Of a DNA stretch of 64,000 nt, positions 1 to 7,032 are shown in pieces. Location: the NCBI RefSeq assembly GCF_000496695.1, contig NZ_BAUJ01000009.1, positions 1 through 64,000 on the forward strand. Reading direction: 5' to 3'. Origin of the DNA: Vibrio halioticoli NBRC 102217 (GTDB lineage Bacteria > Pseudomonadota > Gammaproteobacteria > Enterobacterales > Vibrionaceae). Positions within the stretch are counted from its first letter, which is position 1; every line of letters starts with the position of its first letter. The notes beneath the pieces are model-generated. The model had not been told where the DNA came from, made no database searches, and saw nothing but the letters and a program-made list of their open reading frames with translations. The translations under genes were made by a program, and so were the position numbers.

Positions 1-946
1 CCTTGTCGTTAACATCAGTAATAATTAATGATTCAAGGGTTGTGTTGCCTTCGCCAAGGTAGCCTGTGATCGTGCCCGTTTCACCCTCACCGTTGATCAC
101 TTCTTCGCCGTTGTTATCGGTTAACGACACTTCCGACTCTGTTACACCGTCACCATTAAAATCATCGCCATAGGTAAAGTCTTTCTCAACCGAATCACTA
201 ACTTCAACAATGTTTCCGTTCCCGTCAGTGCTGATAGCAATAACCGTTAATTCACCATCCTCTAGCATGCCAACATCAACACCTTCAATTGTGTATTGCC
301 CGTTTTCATCAATCCTTATCAATGATGCATCGATGATAATTTGCGTATCGTTAACATCGGAAATAATTAATGAATCCAAACCAGTGGCACCACCTGCGAC
401 AACGCCATTAATGGTCGCAGTTTCACCTTCTCCATTTATCACTTCTTCGCCGTTATTATCAGAAATCGATACACTACCTTGCGATAAAACTGTAACGACT
501 TGCTCAACAAACTGAGCGATCGCATCAGCTTGTTCAAAAGTAAATGAGGAGGGAAATACACCTTCGGTTTGAAAGTCAGTTACGGCAATAGTTTGTGCTC
601 CATCTCTGGCAACAGCACCTGTGGTTGTCAAGCTTGAACCATCTTCTTCTTCGGAGAGTAACTCATCTTGCGGGTTAGTATCGCTGTCTTGATTTAATGC
701 ATTTACTACACCTTGAATACCTGCTTGAGCATTCACTGAGTCTACACTGCCCTGATTGGCAATAGAGACACGCAACTCACTCACAATATCTTCGGGAACA
801 ATCAGTGGATTACTGCCAACAGAAACAATGATATCTCCGTCTTGTGGAATATAACCTTGCGCTGCAACTTTAAGGTTGCCTTGTGCATCGATGATTAGCC
901 AGGCGTCACCAAATACAACGTCGTTAGCAAATGAGATACTGTCCAT
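1..946 (-). CDS. Large repeat adhesin of LapA/BapA type (N-terminal part, truncated by window edge)
   Basis: The frame is open from an ATG at 946 (AGGAGT-type ribosome site just upstream) to the window edge, giving 315 residues of a longer protein. Residues 1-157 form a non-repetitive head starting MDSISFANDVVFGDAW, with an acidic stretch near 95-105 and a segment ARDGAQTIAVTDFQTEG that resembles the end of adhesin retention modules. From residue 158 a 114-residue repeat begins (DNNGEEVINGEGET near its start); the second copy starts at residue 272, and at DNA level the period is 342 bp. Each repeat is acidic and the linker carries DDFNGDGVTE, a DxNxDG calcium-binding style loop. There is no Sec signal peptide, as expected for a type I secreted protein, and the divergent neighbours encode a TolC channel and an OmpA lipoprotein. 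Inference: a surface biofilm adhesin held in the outer membrane. It could instead be a cadherin-like RTX protein; the C-terminus that would decide lies outside. Confidence 0.8.
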   Translation of the reverse strand, partial: MDSISFANDVVFGDAWLIIDAQGNLKVAAQGYIPQDGDIIVSVGSNPLIVPEDIVSELRVSIANQGSVDSVNAQAGIQGVVNALNQDSDTNPQDELLSEEEDGSSLTTTGAVARDGAQTIAVTDFQTEGVFPSSFTFEQADAIAQFVEQVVTVLSQGSVSISDNNGEEVINGEGETATINGVVAGGATGLDSLIISDVNDTQIIIDASLIRIDENGQYTIEGVDVGMLEDGELTVIAISTDGNGNIVEVSDSVEKDFTYGDDFNGDGVTESEVSLTDNNGEEVINGEGETGTITGYLGEGNTTLESLIITDVNDK

Positions 947-1214
947 GTGTACTCCTTGGCCCAATTTATATTGTGGCCTGTATTTATCAGTTAGATCTTC
1001 CTTTCTATGGTTAAATTTTACACTACTTTTCAAGTTAGCAAGGTGTTAAAAATAAACACCAAACTAATCATCAATTTATAAACATTTCAGCAACGAATGC
1101 ATTGTAATTATTTTGTTATTAACTATTATATACTTAGCAACCAAAGTGACATATTGATGCATCATGATGAGCTCAAGTTTGGTTAAAAAGTAACGGAATA
1201 CTAGGGAGCATACC
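947..1214. promoter_or_regulatory. Divergent intergenic region between adhesin and TolC-type gene
   Basis: This 268-bp AT-rich gap must hold the promoters of both divergent units. On the plus strand TTGTAA (1102-1107) and TATTAT (1124-1129) are spaced by 16 bp and could serve the TolC-type gene. A short inverted repeat GGTGTT/AACACC (1042-1047 and 1055-1060) lies nearer the adhesin and could be a regulator site. None of this is more than sequence resemblance. Confidence 0.4.
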
Positions 1215-2519
1215 TTGAAAAGGATTAAGCTAAGCGCCATCGCTCTAGCTAGCATGCTGTGCAATCCAGCCTCAGCCCAGTCGTTAGAGCAAGCCATTTC
1301 GCACACTCTGAAAACGAATCCGACCGTAAAAAGTTCGTATAACGATTTCATGTCTTATTTGTATGAAAATAAAGCCGCTGTACGAGAATATTACCCGAAG
1401 GTTGATCTCACCGCTGGTATTGGTTGGGAAAACTATCAAAACGATCAAAGTAGAGACGACGATTACACCGCTGTAGATGCGTCTATTCGGTTAACTCAAC
1501 TGTTGTGGGACGGTTCAAACACCCTACACAACATGGATAGAACCGCAGCAGAAGCTGAATCATTACGCTACAAAGTATTAAGCGATGCGTCGGACACGGC
1601 ATTAGAGGTATCTAAAGTCTATTTAGATGCACTAAAAGCGTATGAAATTCTTGCACTTTCTGAAAGCAATCTTGCGACCCATAAGAAAATATTTAAAGAC
1701 ATTAAAAAACGTACCGAATCAGGAATCGGCTCCACTGCGGACTTATCGCAAGTCGAAGCCCGTATTGCTAAAGCACATGGCAACCTGCTCGCGGCGCAAA
1801 ACAATTTGTTTGATACGCACACTCAGTTTACTCGCTTAGTTGGACAATCTCCGCAAGGGTTAGTATTCCCTAGAGCGGATATCACGCGCATTCCGTTAAC
1901 CATCACCGATGCCATTGATATTGCGTTGGTTAAACACCCTGTCATTAAAACCGCTAAAGTGGATGTAGACGCTGCTAAATTTCAATATAAACAATCAAAT
2001 AGCCCTAACCTGCCTACCTTTACTATAGATGCGGGTTACGATTATTTTGACGATGCAGAAGGTGTTGCCGGTCGCCGTGACGAAATGAATGCAACATTGA
2101 GAATGCGTTACAACTTATTCAATGGTGGTGTTGATAGCGCTAATAAAGACCGAGCTGCTTATCAAATTAATAAAGCCAAAGATTTAAGAGACCGAGCCTA
2201 TCGAAATGTAGAAGAAAGCCTTCGTCTATCTTGGAGCGCGCTAGATCTCACCCTGCAACAAAAAGAATTTTTAGCCGATCACGTCGATGCGGCATCCGAT
2301 ACTGTGGTTGCCTACGACAAACAATACAAAATTGGTAAGCGAACCCTACTGGATCTATTAAACACCGAAAATGAACTGTTTGAATCTCGTAAAGGCTATG
2401 TTGATGCGCTATATGCTGAGCAATATGCTAAATTCCGCGTACTAAACGCTACCGGTACTTTACTTGAATCCCTATTGGTCGACATTCCAGAACAGTGGAA
2501 TACAGCGGTGGAGTACTAG
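1215..2519 (+). CDS. TolC family outer-membrane efflux/secretion channel
   Basis: A 434-residue protein with a Sec signal peptide ending in PASA-QS, followed by two tandem outer-membrane-efflux-protein halves rich in amphipathic helices and with the conserved pattern of TolC (first repeat about 22-220, second about 225-430). It is near the usual length of LapE/AggA-type channels. The start is a TTG preceded by AGGGAG at 1203-1208, six bases away; no ATG lies between it and the signal peptide. One base separates its stop from the ATG of the OmpA lipoprotein, so the two are co-transcribed. Standing divergent to a giant repeat adhesin, it most likely forms the outer-membrane exit duct of a type I secretion machine whose ABC and membrane-fusion parts would be outside the window. 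A general drug-efflux role is the alternative. Confidence 0.85.
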   Translation: MKRIKLSAIALASMLCNPASAQSLEQAISHTLKTNPTVKSSYNDFMSYLYENKAAVREYYPKVDLTAGIGWENYQNDQSRDDDYTAVDASIRLTQLLWDGSNTLHNMDRTAAEAESLRYKVLSDASDTALEVSKVYLDALKAYEILALSESNLATHKKIFKDIKKRTESGIGSTADLSQVEARIAKAHGNLLAAQNNLFDTHTQFTRLVGQSPQGLVFPRADITRIPLTITDAIDIALVKHPVIKTAKVDVDAAKFQYKQSNSPNLPTFTIDAGYDYFDDAEGVAGRRDEMNATLRMRYNLFNGGVDSANKDRAAYQINKAKDLRDRAYRNVEESLRLSWSALDLTLQQKEFLADHVDAASDTVVAYDKQYKIGKRTLLDLLNTENELFESRKGYVDALYAEQYAKFRVLNATGTLLESLLVDIPEQWNTAVEY

Positions 2520-2520
2520 A

Positions 2521-3117
2521 ATGAAAAAATTAATTTTAGCTTCCGTCATCTCTTTCACTATGCTTGGATGCGCAAATGATACCGATGAATATATCGATAC
2601 CCCATTGCCAGACCAACAAGCAGATCTACGTGATTTTGACCGTGATGGCGTGATAAATGCTCGAGATAAATGCCCAGGAACACCAGTCTCAGCGAGAGTC
2701 AATAACGATGGTTGTGAAGAACTTATCGAAGTATCACAAGAACAAAGCCTTAAAATTTTATTTGAAAACGATTCTGCCGAGATAAACCCTGTGTTTGCCG
2801 GGCAAATTGAAGGTATGGCTGAATTTTTAAAACAATACCCGGAAACTTCCATTGAAATTCAAGGGTTTGCCAGTAATCCTGGAGACAGAGAATACAACCT
2901 AAACTTGTCTCGCAATCGAGCGCTCTTTGTCCAAGATAAACTGATAGGATTTGGCGTCGAACCCAGTCGCGTAACCATCATCGGCTACGGTGAAGATGAC
3001 GTCGAGGACAACAGTCCGACCGATGAAGCGCTAGAGCGACGAGTTGAAGCCACGGTTATTGGTTTTAAAGGTGACTTTGTTCGCGAATGGACAATATTTA
3101 CTAAGCTTCCTAAGTAA
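2521..3117 (+). CDS. OmpA family lipoprotein with thrombospondin type 3 repeat
   Basis: The 198-residue product starts with a lipoprotein signal MKKLILASVISFTMLGC, cysteine 18 being the acylated residue. Around residues 39-55 is a calcium-binding thrombospondin type 3 style segment (DFDRDGVINARDKCPGTP). The C-terminal half is an OmpA peptidoglycan-binding domain: FENDSAEI, then LSRNRALFVQDKL and the closing ERRVEATV. I chose the ATG at 2521 rather than the upstream in-frame ATG because it has a GGTGGAG ribosome site and gives a clean lipobox. It follows the TolC-type gene by one base. OmpA lipoproteins are regular companions of TolC genes in BapA/LapA-type adhesin loci, where they may anchor the outer-membrane complex to peptidoglycan. 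Confidence 0.88.
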   Translation: MKKLILASVISFTMLGCANDTDEYIDTPLPDQQADLRDFDRDGVINARDKCPGTPVSARVNNDGCEELIEVSQEQSLKILFENDSAEINPVFAGQIEGMAEFLKQYPETSIEIQGFASNPGDREYNLNLSRNRALFVQDKLIGFGVEPSRVTIIGYGEDDVEDNSPTDEALERRVEATVIGFKGDFVREWTIFTKLPK

Positions 3118-3143
3118 CCATTATCGAACAGTCGTTGAATATA

Positions 3144-3169
3144 AAGCTGAGTAAAAACTCAGCTTTTTT
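3144..3169 (+). terminator. Rho-independent terminator after the TolC/OmpA unit
   Basis: A perfect 9-bp stem AAGCTGAGT/ACTCAGCTT with a four-base loop, followed by a run of six T. It closes the two-gene secretion unit 27 bases after the OmpA stop codon. Confidence 0.9.
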
Positions 3170-3249
3170 GTGTCTATCTTGCTAAAAAATGCCATGCAAC
3201 CTCTAAGCGTGCTAAAATACCCGACATATCACACTGTTAGGAAAAAACA

Positions 3250-3600
3250 ATGAGCCAATTAAACAACGATATTCAACAGAATCTAGACCTGTTCATCGAG
3301 CAGAGTAAAACAGAGAATCTTGTTTGGGGTCTTAAAAATGAAGATGGCTGGTTAGCCTGCGATTCAAGTGAGTTTGAAGAATGTGAAGTAATGCCATTTT
3401 GGTCTAATCGTGCTGATGCTGAGTATCATAATGTTGAAGAGTGGGCTGATTTTGAAGTCACTGAAATCCCTCTTGATATTTTTGTAGAAGATTGGCTAAT
3501 CACCCTATCAGAAGATGGTGTATTAATCGGCACAAACTGGAATGCTGAGCTAGAAGGTAAAGAAGTAGAACCAGAAGCACTGGCTAAACTTTACCTATAA
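3250..3600 (+). CDS. DUF2750 domain-containing protein
   Basis: A 116-residue acidic cytosolic protein with no signal or membrane segment. The pattern WGLKNEDGWLACDS, then MPFWSNRADAEYH, then IPLDIFVEDWL matches my recollection of the DUF2750 family, a set of small uncharacterised proteins common in gammaproteobacteria. The ATG at 3250 follows GTTAGGAAAAA, a reasonable ribosome site. It is flanked by terminators on both sides and so is a single-gene transcription unit. Function is unknown; the family resembles immunity-type small proteins in composition, but nothing toxin-like lies beside it here. Confidence 0.7.
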   Translation: MSQLNNDIQQNLDLFIEQSKTENLVWGLKNEDGWLACDSSEFEECEVMPFWSNRADAEYHNVEEWADFEVTEIPLDIFVEDWLITLSEDGVLIGTNWNAELEGKEVEPEALAKLYL

Positions 3601-3609
3601 TAATTCTAT

Positions 3610-3644
3610 AACCCCTGCGATTGCTGCAGGGGTTTTCTTTTTTT
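3610..3644 (+). terminator. Rho-independent terminator after DUF2750 gene
   Basis: Stem AACCCCTGC (3610-3618) pairs with GCAGGGGTT (3626-3634) across a seven-base loop, followed by a T-rich tract TTCTTTTTTT. Confidence 0.9.
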
Positions 3645-3657
3645 ACTGGGTCTAATA

Positions 3658-4461
3658 ATGTACAAGCTAATTGCTATCGATATGGATGGCACCTTACTCA
3701 ATACCGATAAAGTTATTTCAAACCGAAATAAACAAGCTATCTTGGACGCAAAAGCAAAAGGCGTAACTGTGGTGTTGGCTTCTGGGCGCCCATTAGAAGG
3801 TATGCTTGATAGCCTACATCAACTGGAAATGGACAGTAATGAAGATTATGTGCTGTGTTATAACTCCGCGATTATTAGAAATATAGGAACAGGCGAAGTT
3901 ATTAGCGAACGCTTGATCTCAGGTGCTGATGCAAAACGCATTTACCAACTGGCTAAAGAGCGCAATTGTAACTGTCAGGCATTTAGTAAAGAGCACGGAT
4001 TAATTACCCCAAAAAACAGTTACTACACGCAACATGAAGCTAATATTAACGGCTTAACGATAACAGAAATGGATTTTGATACCTTAGAAGATTCACACCC
4101 AATCATCAAAACCATGTTAATTGATCCCGTTGAAGTACTGCAACCGATAGCGGATACCCTTCCCGAAATCCTAAAACAAGATTATTCTGTGGTACGCAGT
4201 GCACCTTTCTTCTTAGAGTTTTGCAATCCATTGAGCAATAAAGGCACCGGCGTACAAACCCTTGCGCAACATTTGGGTATCAAACAAAGTGAAGTGATGT
4301 GTATCGGAGATGCGGGTAACGATCACGATATGCTGAAATACGCAGGTCTTGCGGTGGCAATGCAAAATGCCGATGATGAAACCAAATCACTCGCCGACCA
4401 TATTACCGATAGTAATAACGAATCCGGAGTCGCGATTGCTATTGAGAAATTTGTACTCTAA
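3658..4461 (+). CDS. yidA: YidA-like HAD sugar phosphatase (Cof type)
   Basis: A 267-residue haloacid-dehalogenase hydrolase close in length to E. coli YidA. Motif I is DMDGTLLNTD (nucleophile Asp 8 and acid-base Asp 10), motif II the S of LASGRP near residue 42, motif III the Lys of NPLSNKGTG near 198, and motif IV GDAGNDHDM near 219-227. The middle part is the large C2 cap typical of the Cof subfamily. YidA dephosphorylates sugar phosphates such as alpha-glucose 1-phosphate. It is read in the plus direction just after a terminator, and its 3' end converges on the acetyltransferase gene at 4497. The ATG at 3658 starts right at the conserved MYKLIAIDMDG. Confidence 0.9.
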   Translation: MYKLIAIDMDGTLLNTDKVISNRNKQAILDAKAKGVTVVLASGRPLEGMLDSLHQLEMDSNEDYVLCYNSAIIRNIGTGEVISERLISGADAKRIYQLAKERNCNCQAFSKEHGLITPKNSYYTQHEANINGLTITEMDFDTLEDSHPIIKTMLIDPVEVLQPIADTLPEILKQDYSVVRSAPFFLEFCNPLSNKGTGVQTLAQHLGIKQSEVMCIGDAGNDHDMLKYAGLAVAMQNADDETKSLADHITDSNNESGVAIAIEKFVL

Positions 4462-4496
4462 GTAATTGATTCCGTTTTAAATAAACAACTAGTCAA

Positions 4497-4976
4497 TTAC
4501 ACGATTGTTTTTGTCATACAGTGAATGTGCGTTTGAAAGCCATGCTTACGGTAAACACCAAGCGCACTTTCATTAAATCCCCACACCTCAGCGTTGACTC
4601 GCATCGCCCCATAATTCAAAAATTCAGTTTCTAAACGACTAAGAAGCGCGATTCCCCCACCAATCTGTCGATAACTATCATTAACAAACCAGTGGTCTAT
4701 GCTTCCTACCATTTGTGATTTTAACAGTGGCGATTGCAATTGACACAACTGCCCTGTGATAAACCCAACGATATGCTCTTCCACTTCTAACACGAAGATA
4801 AAACAGTCTAGTGTCGATAAATAACTGTCAAGCTCTGCGTCAAGCTCATTGATACATGGCGGTTTTATCATTTCTTCACAGTGCAAATGATGCCACTCAT
4901 ATAATGCGCGCCACACATTTAATAAAGTGTCTTTATCTTCAAGCTGTGCTCGCCTTACTTTAAAAATATCCGACAT
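4497..4976 (-). CDS. GNAT family N-acetyltransferase
   Basis: A 159-residue protein with the GNAT fold: an N-terminal helix pair, a central beta segment HIVGFITGQL near 68-77, the acetyl-CoA loop SYRQIGGGIALLSRLE near 101-116, and a final beta-strand region with SALGVYRKHGFQ near 137-148. The acetyl-CoA loop matches Q/RxxGxG/A. Its start overlaps the 3' end of the upstream LysE-type exporter by 17 bp, so the two form one transcription unit and may act on related amino-acid-like compounds. The acceptor substrate cannot be told from the sequence. Confidence 0.8.
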   Translation of the reverse strand: MSDIFKVRRAQLEDKDTLLNVWRALYEWHHLHCEEMIKPPCINELDAELDSYLSTLDCFIFVLEVEEHIVGFITGQLCQLQSPLLKSQMVGSIDHWFVNDSYRQIGGGIALLSRLETEFLNYGAMRVNAEVWGFNESALGVYRKHGFQTHIHCMTKTIV

Positions 4977-5586
4977 TTTGCCACACTACTCGACAAGCTA
5001 GCGCAATTAACACTATGCCTGAAAGCTGATCAATGAGTTTGCCCTTGGCTTTTAATCTTTCAAATAGCATTGGGCTTGAGAGAATTAAAGCGATAAAGGT
5101 ATACCACAAACCATCAACTAGCATAGGTGTGACAACCACTACTGCCTTTGAACCTAGGCTATTACCTTCGGCAACAAACTGGCTAAATAGAGCGATAAAA
5201 AACAATGCTATTTTAGGATTGAGCAAAGAAATTAATAGCCCTTCTTTGGCGGAATCCTTAATACTCATGGGTTTACCTGCTTCAAGAGTACTGGCAATGC
5301 CACCATTAGAGGTTAACGATTTCCATCCTAAATAAGCAAGATAAGCAGCGCCTAACAATGAAATAGAAACAAACAACAGCTCTGATTTATGCAATACAAC
5401 CGCAAGACCAATTACCGTAATAAAAGCGTAAAATGCGATACCGCACGAGTGTGCCCAAGCAGCTGCTATTCCATTGAGCCTTCCCCCCGCTAACGTATGC
5501 TTACTAACAGTGGCAAGACTCGGGCCTGGAGACATAGCGCCAAGTAGGCAAATTAAAAACAAAGATAACCATAAGTGGAGGGACAT
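4960..5586 (-). CDS. LysE/RhtB family amino-acid exporter
   Basis: A 208-residue inner-membrane protein with about six hydrophobic helices. The N-terminal signature GAMSPGPSLATVSKHTLAGG (residues 16-35) is diagnostic of the LysE/RhtB superfamily, as is the later LLNPKIALFFIALFSQF near 122-138. Members export amino acids such as homoserine, threonine, leucine or lysine. The gene is followed, with a 17-bp overlap, by an N-acetyltransferase, so the pair may detoxify and export an amino-acid compound. A second family member is at 12586-13215 and is a separate paralogue. Confidence 0.9.
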   Translation of the reverse strand: MSLHLWLSLFLICLLGAMSPGPSLATVSKHTLAGGRLNGIAAAWAHSCGIAFYAFITVIGLAVVLHKSELLFVSISLLGAAYLAYLGWKSLTSNGGIASTLEAGKPMSIKDSAKEGLLISLLNPKIALFFIALFSQFVAEGNSLGSKAVVVVTPMLVDGLWYTFIALILSSPMLFERLKAKGKLIDQLSGIVLIALACRVVWQNVGYF

Positions 5587-5674
5587 AACATAGTGCTCGA
5601 TATAAAACGCAATACACTATGTTAAGCTTTTTTTTAGCTAGGTAAAGATCAGATAAACAGATTTATTAAATCCT

Positions 5675-6385
5675 TTACTTCACCGCTGAATCTGCGCTAT
5701 CCAATTGTGCCTGCTTTGCATTGATACTCTTGTCTAATGCTTTTAACCGATCGGAGGCTTTTTGTTTTCTGTCACAGGAATCTGACTTTGCATCCCAGCT
5801 TTTGCCTTCGGTAAATACCTGACACTCTTTAGTCAGATTATTAAAAGTCACAATCAATTTTTCGCGCTGTACATTTAACTCATGCACTTCTTGTTGCAGC
5901 TTTAACTGACCTTGAAAAAATTCCTTGGACTGTATAAGGATGGCATTTTTCTTATCAATAGAGGCTTGTAAGACTTGATTTTGTTTCTGTAGGTCGAGAG
6001 CCTGATTTTGTTGTTCTTTTAGCTGCGTTTTTAAATTTGCTACTTCAACACTTAATGTCTGGTTTTGTTTTTTCAGCTGTGTGTTGGTCTTTTTCGACGC
6101 GGCTACCGTTTGCTCAAGGGTACTTTGCTTCTGCTTTTCTATGTTGCTATCTTCTTTGAACGTCTGTAATTGTGATTTGATTTCATCATTTTCAGCAATC
6201 AAGGCCGCATGTTCCTCTGTTAATTGCTGCTGAGCAACTTGCTTTCCCTTACTCACGTTTTCTGCGTGATGTGAAACAAACGCACCACCACCTATCGCGC
6301 CTAATGCAAGGCAGAAAACCCCGGTAATAAAGTGTGTTTTTGTCAATCCAATCTGACGTACTCGTACAAGTTTACAATTCAACAC
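5675..6385 (-). CDS. Membrane-anchored long coiled-coil protein, unknown function
   Basis: A 236-residue protein with one hydrophobic helix near residues 17-36 (FITGVFCLALGAIGGGAF) followed by an uninterrupted run of charged, Gln- and Lys-rich heptads to the end, including KKQNQTLSVEVANLKTQLKE. The start is GTG with a GGAG ribosome site at the right distance. Cysteines at EC-QVF and DSC-DRK lie near the C-terminus and could form a disulfide if that part is periplasmic. It follows the 52-residue membrane gene by 11 bases, so the two form an operon. I do not recognise the family; the architecture (bitopic anchor plus coiled coil) resembles envelope-spanning structural or division-associated proteins, but that is only a shape argument. 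Confidence 0.6.
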   Translation of the reverse strand: MLNCKLVRVRQIGLTKTHFITGVFCLALGAIGGGAFVSHHAENVSKGKQVAQQQLTEEHAALIAENDEIKSQLQTFKEDSNIEKQKQSTLEQTVAASKKTNTQLKKQNQTLSVEVANLKTQLKEQQNQALDLQKQNQVLQASIDKKNAILIQSKEFFQGQLKLQQEVHELNVQREKLIVTFNNLTKECQVFTEGKSWDAKSDSCDRKQKASDRLKALDKSINAKQAQLDSADSAVK

Positions 6386-6396
6386 AAACTACTCCA

Positions 6397-6555
6397 CTAA
6401 CGGATTAACTCAGATATCATCAAAACACCAGTATAGGTAGCAAACGCTCCTAACAATACAATGACAACCCATTTTTGTATTTTCTCATTCGTGTTATAGC
6501 GAACAAACAACAGCGCTAGAACACCCAAAACGACAATAGCAATTAAACGTGTCAT
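6397..6555 (-). CDS. Small membrane protein (52 residues), unknown
   Basis: An ATG at 6555 preceded by GAGAGAG opens a 52-codon frame ending in TAG at 6397. The product MTRLIAIVVLGVLALLFVRY... has two hydrophobic helices (about 4-18 and 29-48) separated by a charged turn NTNEKIQK. Its stop lies 11 bases before the GTG of the coiled-coil gene, so the two are probably translated from one message. No family is recognised. A good ribosome site, operon spacing and typical membrane composition support it as a real gene. Confidence 0.6.
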   Translation of the reverse strand: MTRLIAIVVLGVLALLFVRYNTNEKIQKWVVIVLLGAFATYTGVLMISELIR

Positions 6556-6729
6556 GTTACTCTCTCACAACGTGATAAATATTAGAGTTAGGTAAAGTTT
6601 AACAGTTAAGTAATTGTTTTAGTTAATCTTGCCTAAAAGAAATTTGAATAAGTTTCTTGAATCTGTAAAAAATTGTGATACTTTACTCGCCTGTAAGTAA
6701 TTTACTTACATACCTAGCGTTTTTACGCT

Positions 6730-6945
6730 AGTTCCGATGAAGACTGCAGGAGAGTGACGTTTTATTACGTCTACCGAAGAAGTAAATCTTTCAGGTTCTT
6801 GTTTATACGTTCTTGTTTAACAAGTGAGGACTGCAGTTGGAGGAATCTCTGGAGAGAGCCGTACTACTTTGATGTAGCAATCGGCCGCCGAAGGAGCAAG
6901 CCCAATTTTGGGTGAAACTCTCAGGCAAAAGGACAGAGGAGTGAA
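6730..6945 (+). promoter_or_regulatory. Tandem glycine riboswitch (two aptamers)
   Basis: Two consecutive copies of the glycine-aptamer core are visible. Aptamer I spans about 6734-6800 with GCAGGAGAGTGACG (6747-6760) and CCGAAGAAGTAAA...TCTTTCAGG. Aptamer II spans about 6826-6945 with TCTGGAGAGAGCC (6847-6859), CCGCCGAAGGAGCAAGCC (6885-6902) and AACTCTCAGGCAAAAGGACAG (split at 6915-6936). The segments linking them are short, as in the cooperative Vibrio example. It lies about 90 bases upstream of an AGCS-family sodium:amino-acid symporter, the classic target. No intrinsic terminator is obvious between the second aptamer and the start codon, so control may act on translation or on an unseen structure. 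Confidence 0.93.
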
Positions 6946-7032
6946 ACTGCGTTTAACCATTTTACCGTTAATTTAGTTCTTTTGATCCGCGTTCACTCTT
7001 CTCCTTATATGTTGTTTATTAAGGGGAAAACC

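Noticed and set aside
210-515. Plus-strand open frame of 101 codons
   Set aside because: It is opposite the adhesin repeats, rich in Ser/Pro/Thr as expected from reversed repeat codons, and has no ribosome site.
6982-7032. Upstream TTG start adding 17 residues to the AGCS symporter
   Set aside because: No ribosome site, and the added residues lie in the riboswitch expression platform; ATG 7033 has AAGGGG.
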